Source of the DNA: Maylandia zebra
Taxonomy: Eukaryota; Chordata; Actinopteri; Cichliformes; Cichlidae
Direction: 5' to 3'
DNA: 64,000 nucleotides
NCBI RefSeq assembly: GCF_041146795.1
Contig: NC_135170.1
Coordinates: forward strand, 9,585,033 to 9,649,032
The notes beneath the pieces were generated by a model. The model was not told the origin of the DNA and did not search any database. It worked only from the letters and a program-made list of their open reading frames with translations. Position 1 is the first letter of the stretch. Each line of letters begins with the position of its first letter. Positions 36,748 to 49,639 of the stretch are shown here, piece after piece. The position numbers and the translations under genes are program-made.

Positions 36748-39060
36748 CTGGAGCATTTACGAGAGGGCAAAGTCTATGTGAAAAATCAGGATAAACTAAA
36801 GCACTTGCTTGAAACATCCTACCAAAATCAACTAACGGCATCACAACTGCATTATCACATCCCTCACACTGGTTAGTGGTTACAACTAGCAAAGCAGCAG
36901 CTGCATGGACAGACAATCAACGCACAAACATAACACCTCTGTTCACAGCTCTCACACACATAGAAAAATGTTTCGTTTGCAGATTTCTACTGAGGAAAAG
37001 CAGAAATCATCATTAATTTAAAGAAGCAGAGAGGAGGAAGTGATTGGCATGTACGCACGCTGAATGACTACTTCAACTAGAAGTTGACTTGATGATGTTG
37101 TGACTTAACTAAACAAAATTGCTGATTGTATATATTTTCATTCGATGTGCCATTTATACACACACTAAAAACCTGAAAATTTCCTTTAAATGAAAGTACA
37201 GGACGTCCTGCCATCTGTCCAATCGTTTCATTACAGCCATTAATCTCAGTGTAATCTCTTCTGGGGCAAGTGTGAGATTACCTGCCATCAAACCTTTTAT
37301 TGTCAGTCAACCAAACACAGGGAGGAGGAGGGCAGAGAGCTGGCCATGTGCGTCCATTCAAACAGACACACACACACGCACGCACGCACGCACACACAGC
37401 CGATCAATCGTTGCAGCTCAGCTGTGCCTCTCTCTGGTCAGACCCGTCTCCGTGGAGACCAGACTTTGACTCAGCTGCCCGCAAGACCCATTAGCGGTCA
37501 AGGCAGTCAGTACGCTCAGCTTTTAACTGGCCAGATGGAGGTCTCCAGAGCTCAACACAGATATCTATCTCACTACCATGAGAGCTAAAGAAAACAAAAT
37601 AAGGAGGAAAGAGTGTCTTCACTCTGTACTGTCAGAATAATTGCCATACAGGGCATAAGAGGACAAGTCTGTGTGTTTCACTTGTTAAGAACTCTGTCTG
37701 TATATAAGTGTAAGACCACCTTTTTAAAAGTAGCTGCAGTTTAGCTGGAGGGTTAATCCAGACTTTAAGCCTCACTTCAGTTGAGCATTTTAAATTGCCT
37801 CTGTGGGTTTTGTATTGTAAAACTGTGTGAAAGTAAAACAAGTTTTCTTTCCTGCTGAATGTGAGCCCTAGGCACACCTGCTATACCCTCTCACGATCCT
37901 TTTAAATGGAAAAATGTGTTTCTGGGTATTAAAGGTCCTGGGCCCCACACCACGTCTCCCAATTCTTTCTAATCTCTCAGGATACTGGCTCTGAAACCCT
38001 GAATCACATGATGCCTGTGCAACTTGAGGTACATTTTTCTGCTCAGAAATCACATAACATTGATTCACTCATTTTAAAGTGATGTTTCTTAACTGTCTTA
38101 ACTTCCACTCTACTGAGCTCGGCTTAAGGCTGCAGTACACCGTGTCACTTGTCCTTTGTGTTTACTGTGCAGTGTAGAACGCCTGCAGGCAGAAGCAGAC
38201 TCACATAAGCTTGCTGACGTTTCATAAATTTTTAAGAAACTAAAACTTTAAAACTTGTTCATTACATGTTGTAGAGATTACAAGAATTTAAAGTGCTTTT
38301 CCTGTTGTGGTGTTGCTCAGTTCTGCAGAGTCAAGTTACTTCTGGGTATGCAAATGATATTTAAAAAAAAAAAGACAATTGCAAAGCAGGACAGTTATAA
38401 AGATTTCTTTCTATGGTCAAAGTACCCAATGGTGTCTCTGAAATAAGTAGAACAATATGAGGAAATAAAAGCAGCTTATTCAAACATCACCACAGGACCA
38501 GGTCTCAGTGAGCAGCTGGGAAGACTAAGACAAGCACCTGCTCTCATACCACAGACCAGCCATCCTCCATGAAGTGAAACTGGCCATTCAGGGAGCTGCT
38601 GAGTGGATGAGAATGGGAGCTCCTTTATTGCACAAAGGAGCGTCATTATCCCCAGTAAAACAAATAGAGGCCATTATGGTATATAGAGCCTGATGGCAGT
38701 GCGGCCAGATCCCTCAGCTGGCATTGTTTGCTGAGCCAGAGGCAGCAGTCTGCCTGAACCAACAGGAAATGACCATTATCGATTAGTTGGCAGCAGCACA
38801 TCTGTTCTCTCATTAGGAGCAGGACCGAGACACAAACACAGATGGAAAATTCAGGCTTAGGCTTCAGTACTATCTCGATACTGGGTGAAAACAAAACAAA
38901 ACAAATAACAGCTTAGTTTATGTCAACATATTTCCTGCAAAACGAGAGTGTGTATTATTACTCTGTAGGGATAAGCCTACACAGATAAAGGATAAAGCCT
39001 AGGGATAAAGCAGGAAACATTGAAGTTTTAGTAAAGGTTCCCAGTTAGTAGTCGGACATG
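36748..39060. other. Upstream interval of rab3d
   Basis: Probably intron between a noncoding first exon and the first coding exon of rab3d. A CA/GCAC microsatellite lies at about 37367-37398. No coding exon is recognised. Confidence 0.45.
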
Positions 39061-39480
39061 AAGGAAGCACTGTGCAGGAAAACAGCTGGGAAAGGGAGAA
39101 ACGTACCTCTTTTTTTGCGGAAGAAAGGAAACGTCCAACTCGTTTTCCTTTCTACTTCTGGTATCTCCCGTCCGGTAATACGCGGAGCAAACGACCTATC
39201 AAAGTCTGCTAATAAAGTGCACCTGAAATATCCCTCCGACCTGTTTCCCTTCCTCAACAACTACTTTTCTTTTCCTTCGCTTCGCTGTTCGCGTACTACA
39301 ACCTGCTCTCGGTTTGTGGACAGCTGGGGCTGAAGCCGCGGCTCTCGCTGTGACAGAGTTGGTGCGGACACTCAAGCACCCTAAACGCCACGACACTGTG
39401 TAGGTCTGCCACCAGCGCGAGGAGGAGCGGGCTGTCCAGCGTGCGTGCGCAAGTGCACGCGCGAGAGCCACACACCCTGA
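39061..39480 (-). promoter_or_regulatory. CpG-rich segment, candidate rab3d promoter and noncoding exon
   Basis: CpG density rises sharply here compared with the flanks (for example GCGTGCGTGCGCAAGTGCAC at about 39438-39457). A good minus-strand donor GAG|GTACGT ends at 39107. Since rab3d needs an upstream noncoding exon, this is the best candidate. No transcript evidence is available to me. Confidence 0.4.
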
Positions 39481-39544
39481 ATAAACAACACAAGCAATTT
39501 CTAATATCCTTACGCAGACGTGAACGACTCAGTAGTTAGTTCAG

Positions 39545-39660
39545 AATATTATATTATATTATATTATATTATATTTACTCCTATGTTTTCACTATGTTTT
39601 TCACTATGCAGTGAAAACTCCTATGTTTTCACTATGCTAATGCAGCCCTGCATTAGCATG
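39545..39660. repeat. Pentamer repeat, direct duplication and 26-bp hairpin
   Basis: A (TATAT-type) pentanucleotide tract ATATT at about 39547-39574 is followed by two copies of ACTCCTATGTTTTCACTATG about 40 bases apart, then by an inverted repeat with 12-bp perfect arms, ATGCTAATGCAG and CTGCATTAGCAT, around a 2-base spacer (39634-39659). Confidence 0.8.
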
Positions 39661-40263
39661 GCGACACCCCCCAGTTCGCTGTGTAACCCTGTGATATTTA
39701 CATTAATTGTTTCCTTTTTTGTGAAAGATGTGATACTTAGGTTATTTTTCTTTCCCCCAGAGAGTTTGATGATAATATCACTCTGCCCCAGCAGCTGTTG
39801 CACGTATGGAGATTAGAACTGGGGGTGGAAACAGCTAACTCCTCTTTGTTTAATGAATAATAAATCCCTGTACAAGCACCTTTAAAGGAGTACAGCAAGA
39901 GCCTACTATGAATGGATAACAAGCAAATCTTTATTTGCTTTATTTGTGGTCAGGCTTAAAGCTTACTGTTGTATTTTGTTCAATTGGTGCCAGTAAAATG
40001 ATACTTTGTGGTTCTATGCTGAGTGCCAGACTGACTTGTCAAGGTATAGTGGGGGTGGGGGAGCCAAAGGTTCACCATGTAGTATTCACTGTAACCAAGA
40101 TTCATCCTTCCAAACAATCACAGCCTTTCTGTGTCATTTTAAAATAAACTACCAGTAATGGGCTCCACAGCTAAGTGCATTTGGATTGCAAGCTCGGTGG
40201 TGTGAAGTACAGCTGAGTGTAAGAGAAGTGACCAGCTCTCTGCTTTCAGAAGGAACTACATCT

Positions 40264-40355
40264 GGGGGGGGGGGGGGGGAGACAGACAGATATACACATT
40301 AAATATACAGGGATCTAACCTGTGCTTGCAGATTTTTGTAACCCCCCCCCCCCCC
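40264..40355. repeat. G16 and C14 homopolymers facing each other
   Basis: A run of 16 G at 40264-40279 and a run of 14 C at 40342-40355 are separated by 62 bases. They are complementary and could pair as a hairpin, or form quadruplex structures separately. Confidence 0.9.
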
Positions 40356-40407
40356 GCTCCCCCATCCCCTTTTTTGTCCTGTGATTGACCCTTTAAGCTT
40401 ATATACA

Positions 40408-40435
40408 AGATAAGATAAGATAAGATAAGCGATAA
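40408..40435. repeat. (AAGAT)n minisatellite
   Basis: About five copies of AGATA, giving successive AGATAA motifs. The tract continues irregularly as AGATAAG/ATAGATA to about 40487. Confidence 0.85.
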
Positions 40436-40489
40436 CATGAGAGATACAAATGAACCTGTTAAGTATAAGGATAGATAAGAATAGATACT

Positions 40490-42600
40490 CAACATTAGAA
40501 GAGAGCCTAAATGGTGCAAACACTGGCATCAGGAAAAATGTCCAGCAGCTATTATCACAAAATCTCAGTTAAGACGTGGAGCTTTGCTCATTTTTTTTCT
40601 CTGGTGCACACTGCAGAAAACTTGATCATGTCTAAGGTGAAGCTGTGTGAGACCTGGCCCTTAATGCTTGTATCAAAGTGAGCAGCAGAATCCTTTGACA
40701 GATGGTTCTATTAGGAGCTCGGTGTTTTATGATGCATAGGTGCATTATCCATCACTGAAATCAGACAATTGCAAATTGGACCAATTTCTCCACAAGACAT
40801 GATGGAATAAAGCAGCTTGAGACTTCTAGACTCATAATTAATTTAACACACTATATTACTGCAGGGCTGCACTGCAATACCATCACGACTCCACAAACTA
40901 GCAGGCGTTTTCAGAATACCGACTGCAGTAGTATTACGTTCTCGGAAACAAATACAGACTCATTTCCTTGTGTGACTCAGGAATGAGGGAGGAATGGTTG
41001 GACCTGTCTGCGAGGAGGCCCCAACAATTCCTTTTGTTCTTAGCTTTCTTTTGTTTTATTTTGCACACCCAGAGTTGAGGAATTTTAGCTGTTTTTAACA
41101 TCGTGTGTTCATCCATATTCTCTGTGTCCAGCTTTTTTCCTCATACAAAGAATTCTTGTACCATTATTCACTTTTTGAGATAATCACTAACAGCTCTGTA
41201 AATGCATGAGAAATATTGAAGAGATCAGTGAATAAACCTCTTCCCTGGTTGAAAAAGGTTTATTTCCTGATTCCACTGCAGCAGATAACCTGATAGGCAG
41301 GTAAAGCTCTTACACTCCTCAAAAGGTTGGCATGTGTAGCTGTGCTGTTTCCTCAAGACTCTTTGACTAACTTCCTTGTTTATTTTGTGACATGACTGCA
41401 TGGCACATCAGTGTTTTAGTAAGATAAAACTGTATGCTCAACAGCAATTCTGCCAGTTTATACAATGCTGTTTTCATTGGGTTGGAAGAAAACATTAAAA
41501 ACCTGATCACAGCCTTTAAAGGACCAACATTAATTGCATTGGGGACAAGGTAATTCATTTACTTTCAGCCTCTAGCCTATGCTTTTTATATTGAAATGAT
41601 TTCACTACAGTCCATTAGTGCTCATATTCTAATAGCAATGGTGCCTCGCTTATCCTGTAGTTGGCCGGCAAAGCTCTGTTCCCCGCATCCAAGGCTGCTC
41701 TCCTCACAACCTGACGTGCATCACCGAGAATTTAATTAAAACCTGCTTATTCTGAAAGCAGGCACTGTCTGTTTGGCCTGGCTTTATTCATCCACAAGAA
41801 TCACAGGACCACTTCTTCCTAAACCAATTCTTTGAAATAAGTGTTTGCTTTTAAAGCTCGTGTCACTAGGCCAAACACCAGAAAGACTTTGACATCACTC
41901 GGTTGATCCAAATGGAAGAATCAAAACAACACTTTAATCATCCAGTCATAGTTTTCATTAAACAGTGGTGACAAGTTTAAAATGCACTACAAAATCAAGA
42001 AAGTCATGGTGCACATGAAATAGCATTATGTTGTGTGCTACGATGGATCTGAAAGCTTTGTCCAAATATCGCCCCCTACTGGGGAGGGACGTGCATTGCT
42101 TCCATGTCGCTTGGTACTTTTCTTTGCTTTCTGAGAAATAAAAACCAACTACATTAAAAAAAAAAAAGACAAAAAATAAAATAAAATTATACAAGATAAA
42201 AAAAACCATTTTGTAATCAAAAAGGTTAAGAGTGCTTAACTGACAGCAGTGAACAGCACATGATGAGTTCTGCATGCTCACTGGAGATAGTTCTTGCACA
42301 TAAGGACACTTGGGGCAGATAAAGTGATGCAGAATTCTCTGTAATTACATTTGCAAAATGTCACATATGCTGCTATTTATGATTCACACTTCATATTCAA
42401 CACTGATATGATAGAGAAAGAGTTGGCGAAATGATTTTTGTAAAGTAAAGTACTTCCAATCCAAGTCGTATGAGTGTGTGTCCTAATCCTACTGTATCAT
42501 AAAGTGATAAAAGAACCAACAAATCCTGCACATTTATCAGTGTTCTGAACCAGAAACACTGTTAGATAACAAAGTACAAAAGTGTGCACGGCATTTTGGT
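40490..42600. other. Gene-free interval left of tmem205
   Basis: No exon or recognised element. The part adjacent to 42625 is the likely tmem205 3' UTR. A-rich tracts occur near 42155-42190. Confidence 0.5.
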
Positions 42601-42624
42601 TCTTTAATAACTAAAACATTGTCT

Positions 42625-43405
42625 TTAAATGGTGGCTAAATTCAAAGCTGTGTAGACCAAATTAGTTGTGGTGCAGAGGAATCCTATCAGGTTGCAGAGG
42701 CTGGACAACCCATGGTAACTGCCAAACTTGCTCCTGTAGGCTTTGTACTTGGGATCCTGTTCTTTGAGCTTGGTGTAAGCCTCTTTCTGGCTGCCCAGGC
42801 CGATCTCTTCCCCGAGGTTGTGCTCCTTCTCTACCTCCCTCATCAAGAACATCAACTCAGTGGTCTCTGGGCCAAACCACTGGGCGTTCAGACCTGCAGT
42901 GATCAGCGCCACGAAGAACAGAAGCATCTGGAAGATGAAAAGGGAAAGCTTGCAACTCGATGACGATTCACTCACAAAATGTTTAATTTTTTCTTTTTTC
43001 CCCCAATCAAAAGTGCTCAGTTTTTTCATTCCTAGCAGCGTGTGATATTTCACCTGTACACTTTCATGCCAGTCCAGCAACTCTCTGGGATGGTACACAG
43101 CATACACAGCCAGGCTGACAAAGTTACTTCCAAGCACGCAGTAGAAGTACACTGGGAAAAGCTTACTCTGCACCAGGCCGAAGGTGTGCCGAGTTACCTG
43201 CCGAATCAACACAAAGCCTGCAGGCACAGACGTTTAACACGGTGTCAAAACAGGAACGCATGCATTTTGTTGAAGCCATGCCTTGTTGCTCTGTGGCCCA
43301 CTTACCTGCAATGAAGGAAACCCAAAGCTGCATGCCCCAGGTGAAAGAGAGAACCATGAGGTGCAACACTTTAACAAAATCTGTTGGCTCCCCCTCTGTC
43401 ACCAT
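42625..43405 (-). CDS. tmem205: Transmembrane protein 205
   Basis: Three coding exons, 188 aa: 43306-43405, 43054-43217, 42625-42927; phases agree. Human TMEM205 is 189 aa. Shared stretches are VKVLHLMVLSFTWGMQLWVS, RHTFGLVQSKLFPVYF, EVEKEHNLGEEIG and LKEQDPKYKAYRSKFGSYHG followed by LSSLCNL. Four hydrophobic segments are expected: near residues 9-33, 51-75, 88-108 and 158-180. The family is a small multi-pass membrane protein of the secretory pathway, linked to cisplatin resistance in human cells; its molecular activity is unknown. An AG acceptor lies eight bases before the start codon, so the 5' UTR is probably spliced. Confidence 0.95.
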
Positions 43406-43664
43406 GGTGTCACCTTTCAAAAGAGACAAGACATGCTGTGTGGGACAGTCCAGCCAAGGTGTTTGTTTTTCAGGTTTTATGAGTGAAATTCTAGTATTTT
43501 AACCATCTGCTACTCCATGCTAAAGATAACATAACACTCCACCCTTGTTCAAATGAGGTCCTGGCTACAAAAAAACTAATAGAGAGTTGGGCAAATTGCA
43601 AAGACTTAATTTTTTTCCCTTCTGATTTTGTTAAAATTTATATTTAAAAAATGTATTCGAGCCC

Positions 43665-43740
43665 ATGACAGCTGGGATAGGCTCCAGCGCCCCCCGCGAC
43701 CCTGAAAAGGATAAGCGGAAGTGGATGGATGGATGGATGG
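43665..43740 (+). mobile_element. 76-bp LINE tail with 11-bp target-site duplication
   Basis: The segment ATGACAGCTGGGATAGGCTC to AAGGATAAGCGGAAGTGG plus an (ATGG)n tail is the 3' end of a common fish LINE (L2-like). TATTCGAGCCC is present just before (43654-43664) and just after (43741-43751), a clean target-site duplication. The insertion kept only the last 76 bases. Confidence 0.88.
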
Positions 43741-43984
43741 TATTCGAGCCCTTCGCTGTGCTACAAACCAAGTTTGCATTTGACTGAGATAATAAAACAG
43801 AAAAGACAACAATTCCAATAACAAAAATCTAAACAGTCTTATTTAGGATTTCTGCTGTATAAAAGCAGTCACAGACGCATGCTCATATGATCATACATGT
43901 CCCATATATGATCACAAATGTAGATGCAGCTTCTGGAAATCAATATACAGTGTTCTACAGTCAGTGTTTTACAGGCAAACCTCT

Positions 43985-44345
43985 TGCAGTACTGTGCAAA
44001 AATGTTGCATCACCCCTCCTTTCTTTACAGTGTTGCTTGGAAAATGGGAAATGTGTTTAAAGGTTACCTTCTAGGTTGTTTTGGGGAAATTATAGAAATA
44101 ACGCAAAAACAGATCTGTACAACTCTAACAAGCTTGAAAGTCAATATTTTATTCTTCAAAACAGTCTGAATTCTCTTGTCATTTCTTTAAGTAGTCTTCC
44201 AAAATAGTTCTCCAGACTTCTCCAAGGACATTCACAGCTCCTCTGTGGATATTGGCTGTCTTTTGTACTGTTATTTGTCAAGATGATCCCTTACTGCTTT
44301 AATAATGCTGAGCAACAGTTTCTGGAGAACTATTGCTCAAGACCA
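43985..44345 (-). mobile_element. Tc1/mariner fragment with terminal repeat
   Basis: It begins with CAGTACTGTGCAAAAATGTT, a Tc1-type terminus, then ACAACTCTAACAAGCTTGAA and an antisense transposase stretch (GTAGTCTTCCAAAATAGTTC to ATCCCTTACTGCTTTAATAA). It shares this order with the longer copy at 59290-60869, so both are the same family. The copy stops abruptly near 44345. Confidence 0.7.
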
Positions 44346-44979
44346 CTTAAAATAAATAAATAAATATTCTAAGAAAGTATGACTCATTGAAAGCAAATGT
44401 ATAAACATACAACTGGGCATCGCATTCATTTTATAATATATTGTTAGGTTTTCTTTTTTTGAGCTATAAAGTCCAAGGCTCTGGAGGAGTCCAAACATTC
44501 ATCCGTGATAATGAAATTGCGCCAGAGAGATAAACGTGTCATTTGAGGGTGGTTCTCCACATACGCAGCAGACCTGATAAAGTCCACAGATTACGATATG
44601 GCAGGAGAGGCAGAGCAGGAACAATACATATCAGAGTATACTGACAAACGAGCAGCCCGAATGCAAAAGTTCCTTAAAAGACATCGATAAAGAACACAAC
44701 ACGGCAGAGAAGCACGCAGCATGTCCTCTGATAACAGCAGGCAAAAGTCTAACGTTATGTCAAGCTAGCCAGGTTTAGCCTCAGAGCTGACAAACAGTTG
44801 CTTAAGTTTTATATTAGCGGCGGTGCTGGCTTTGTTTTGGACCTCATTGTGACAGGTACAAGCGCTTACTACTTGTTACACAAACCTGCACTTAGCTGTT
44901 TTCCTTTCCTCTGCGTTATTCCGAATGAAAAGGACCAACTAATAATGTCAATGGACTCCAAGTTCCAGCGGGTCATCAG

Positions 44980-45060
44980 GCGCTTCCTCTGTCTACTTAT
45001 CTTGCCTGCAGGTCCCGCCCCTCCACCGAAGACGAGCCAATGGTAGTCTATGAAAATGAA
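44980..45060 (-). promoter_or_regulatory. Possible tmem205 promoter
   Basis: A GC box (CCCGCCCCTCC, 45014-45024) and a CCAAT motif (45037-45041) lie close together about 1.6 kb upstream of the tmem205 start. On the minus strand they read ATTGG then GGGGCGGG. Assignment to tmem205 is a guess from position. Confidence 0.25.
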
Positions 45061-46137
45061 CATTTTATGATATGCGTGTTAATCATTGGTTCCCCTGTGA
45101 TGTTTACATTCAGGGCCCCTCCCCTGTACTTACCCGCTACACAAGTGTGCCCTGCAGATGTTGGGAGGATGATTAGACCAGCGTAATCTGCAGGTTTTTG
45201 GTTAGCTCAAAAAACGTCAGTTTAAAAATAAATTTAGCAGTTACTGAACTTGCACTACAATATAGATCAATCAGTTGTTTTTTTTATATATTTTTAATTA
45301 ACTGATTTATTTATTTATTCATAGAATAATTATTAAAGGCCACAGTGGATTGAAGATTTACTATCTAATCTGTGCACAGTGCGTGTATAATCATTCTTTT
45401 GCAACTTTGGAAGCAAGAAATAACAGAATCTTCCTTTTACAGTTCACATATTAAAATTATAGTGGACGTAATATACTTTAGCCACTGGTGTATGGATCAG
45501 TATGATACGTAGCTTATGATAACAGAGAAGATGTTGACTTTCTGTTTTGTTTTTTCTGTAAAATTGAATAGCAATTTATGCAGCTTGATTGAGTGGGTGT
45601 TCCCCAGTTTTCTGTGTAACACTATTAGGGATATTATGTTGGACAATTTGTGAAGCAGTTTGATCTGAGAGTTTGTCCTTGCAACCCAATGCAGGTGCAA
45701 CATTTTTGAAAATGTTGCACCTTAAATAATTTTTAAACGAATTTGAGACAGGAAGTCAAATATTTAATAATCATAATCAGTTATTTCCACAGAAGAAAAG
45801 TGATTTCATACAGGGAAATTATTTACTGTCAGTTTAGACACAAGCCTTGCTGTGGCTCATACAGAATTTGACGATTATGCACTCTTTAGTAACCACTTAC
45901 CTCTAATTTATTAGTCATATGGTCAGGCATTATTAAACCTTCTTACATACTTTCACATTTTCTTTGCAGTAGTGTTCAACACCCTTTGGAGGATGTAATG
46001 TGTAATGTTTTCTCAGAGTACATTTTGATTGGAGTGCTTTCATGAGTACTGGAGTGCTTTTTAAATAAAAAAAACCCCTACTTTTATTTAAGGACACTTT
46101 TCAGCACCAGGAGAGCACTGCAAAGTAATCTGTAGAA

Positions 46138-46201
46138 GGTGCTGTGTCATAGGGGGTTAAAATGCAAAGAGGAGATGCTGGGTGCAAATCCCAGCAGCGC
46201 C
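46138..46201 (+). repeat. tRNA-like relic
   Basis: A 64-base segment whose ends GGTGCTG and CAGCGCC pair as a 7-bp acceptor stem (one G-U), with a perfect 5-bp T stem CTGGG/CCCAG around a 7-base loop TGCAAAT. It is about 8 bases shorter than a normal tRNA and I cannot fold proper D and anticodon arms. It is best read as a pseudo-tRNA or the head of a SINE. Confidence 0.45.
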
Positions 46202-46369
46202 ACACAGTTAATATCATGTTCTACGTAAGTGAAAAGTTACTTTACTGATTCATATACAGAACTATATGATCTACAGTAGTCTACATATGTGATGTCAAAG
46301 TCATTTTACCACATGATTTTACCATCATCTCGACCAATGAAACACCTCTTTCTATTACAAAAGCTTTAA

Positions 46370-46600
46370 TCACGGGGATATCCTATCAGAAAAAGAAGTG
46401 CAATTTAGACATTTTTCTACATGACGGAGAAATTGCTGTGGTTGATTCTGCTCATCTGTACGTAGCGCTTTAAGTGGGAAAAACGTTTCGTAACTCATCC
46501 AAGTGACTTCTTCAGCCTCAGCTGACTGAAGGTTTCCCTCAACCCTATAAACAGCAGTGATTGAAAGTGATTGAAAGAAATCTGCGAGCATGATTGCAGT
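46370..46600 (-). repeat. Dispersed-repeat fragment of unknown class
   Basis: On the minus strand the piece reads GAAGTCACTTGGATGAGTTA, CGAAACGTTTTTCCCACTTA and CAGATGAGCAGAATCAACC, a string I recall from several fish repeats. One frame reads EVTWMSYETFFPLKALRTDE. The class is not certain. Confidence 0.3.
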
Positions 46601-47099
46601 TGGGATTAAACTGCAACAAATAAATATGTAAAACTACAGAAAATCTGCTGATTTCTTATAAGCTAGGTGGTCCTTTGTAAAACTGAAAGTAGTTCTAATT
46701 CATGTAAAATGTCGTTTTTATACTGTGGACCCCACATTTCTAGAGTAGATTAAAAAAAACCCAAAAAAACTTTTCTGCCATTTAAGTATTTATCTATTAT
46801 TTAATTACGGTGGTGTGGTTTTAATGGTCACGGTGGGGTGTGTTTATCAGGAGGGAAAGCTGTAAAATTTACGAAAATACAGGTACAAGTCCAAAATTTC
46901 AGCCCTCCTTCACATTTTACAAAGCAGTCCAGTCCTTTGTTGGCCCGGTTGTTGAGTCCGGGGCGGTTTGATGTCCCTAATCTACAGTATCAGCTTGTTT
47001 ATCAATCTGGAGGCAGATCCACTATTGGACCCCCAGAAGACAGCCAATCAAAAGCCTGACCAAACTCCCACCTAACCAATCAGAAGCGTCCTCAGTGAG

Positions 47100-47158
47100 A
47101 CGCTGCATCTGTACCAAGTTGAAGAGCGGAGCATCCTCTGCCGAAAGACATCTCGTTG
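47100..47158 (+). promoter_or_regulatory. Candidate noncoding first exon and promoter of elof1
   Basis: The elof1 coding exon is preceded by a very strong polypyrimidine tract and a CTACAG acceptor (ending at 48219), so an upstream noncoding exon is needed. A donor TTG|GTAAGA ends at 47158 in a somewhat CpG-richer stretch. The exon start is unknown. Confidence 0.35.
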
Positions 47159-48169
47159 GTAAGACAACCGTCTCGTCGTCGCTCAAATGTCAAAAGCTGT
47201 AGTGCAGAGAAGCACACTTTGTGTTTACCGGTTACCTTCTAGGTTGTTTCGGAAAGCAACTTTTTGCGTCAGTCAGAATCCTCCTACATGACAGCAGCAT
47301 GTTAGCGCGTTAGCTGCTAACATATAGCCCTAGCTTTTTGGCGTTTATAGAGCGAGCATCTCCGCATCCCCTCTGTTATTATTTTAGCTCTTTGGAGGAG
47401 TGTCCACACCTCGAAGCTATGACTATAATAAAACACATTTCAGGTTTTGTTTACACATTGGCAACAGCGTTGGTTATCGTTTCTAAGATATTTTAAGTAA
47501 CCCACATCTCGCGGCAGTCATTGTTTTGGAAAATAAACCTTTACTGATAAGCAGCTGCGTGCTGGGATTGCACTGTCTGCTGTGTTAACAGTAAGCTATG
47601 TAAGTGATGGGTTAGAGCCGTCTCTGTTTAGTACAATATGTGAAAGATTCATGTGGTGTTGAAATAATCGGAAAAACGAGTTTCCTGTGGGGACATTTTA
47701 AACGAATGTACACTCAGGCCTAACTTGGAAATTCGGAGAAATTTTAGTCCAAGACTTTCTCTAAAAAAAATAATCTATAGCAGATGAAAGTAAATAATTG
47801 ATTGCAATTTTAATCAACATTTCAAGTTCGTGTTTTGTATTATGGTTTTTGCTAATCTTAGCTGCTCATATAGGATAGTAACTAATAGTTGCTGTCTACT
47901 TATACTAGTCAGAAAAGTTGTTTTATAACAGCCATACTTGCAACAATGCAGATAAAGTGTTTATATACTGTGTGACTATGTTGAATATAAAAACACACCA
48001 AGCAATAAAATCGTATGAGATCAATGTAAAGGCGCATAAACACAACTTCAAAGTCCATGTGAGTGCAAGACACCACTGCAGTGACTAGTCAGATAACATG
48101 GATCACATAAGTTAGGCAGGACACACAGATACATGTCTAAGAAAATCTTCTAAACGAAATGGAATGTGA

Positions 48170-48998
<829 letters not shown>

Positions 48999-49629
48999 CA
49001 TTCCTAACTGACCTTCTAACCTCAATTTCTGCTTCTTGAAGTAATTTCTGTTGAGCTAGCACAATGTAGCAAACATTTTGTTTTTCTCTTGAGTCACCTG
49101 GTGTTCTTAGTTCCTTTTAGGTTTGTTTTTTTTCTTGCTGATTATGACACATTACTCTGGCTGGGCCAGAGTGTGGCCATGTTCTTCTGACAGTAACATG
49201 TAGCTATAAAAAGATCAATGTAAATGTTTTCATATCTTATGTTAGTGAACTATTGTAGGACTTAACCTTCCCTTCTTTCGGACCAAATTGTTATATAATA
49301 GTTTAAAATATAACCTATGAAATATTTCTTTATATCTTCTCTTAGATCGTTTCAAAGATTTATTTAGCATCTAGATGTTGACATATTTAGATTCTGGTGA
49401 CAATCAGAATAACTTGTCACATGTAGATTTTCTTTATTTTTCCCCAACTGTGTCACTATTGCACTGAAAACATTTTTTTCCTTTTGGACCAATTTATATT
49501 TTTACTGCTAGATTTTCCTTAAAAAAAACAAACAAACAAACAAACAGACAAAAACAAAATCACTTTATGTATCTCTCGTACACTACTTTGATGTATTTGT
49601 GTACTTCAAGTTGCTGACAGTAGTAAGAA

Positions 49630-49635
49630 AATAAA
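49630..49635 (+). terminator. Polyadenylation signal of elof1
   Basis: AATAAA 632 bases after the stop, followed within 20 bases by TGCTTTGTGTGTTTTTATTG, a GT/T-rich downstream element. Confidence 0.7.
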
Positions 49636-49639
49636 GTCA

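Noticed and set aside
37272-37588. Three overlapping frames around a CA/GCAC repeat
   Set aside because: They are produced by the microsatellite and have no supporting splice or homology evidence.
46138-46201. Functional tRNA gene
   Set aside because: The segment is too short and has no proper D or anticodon arm, so it is listed only as a relic.
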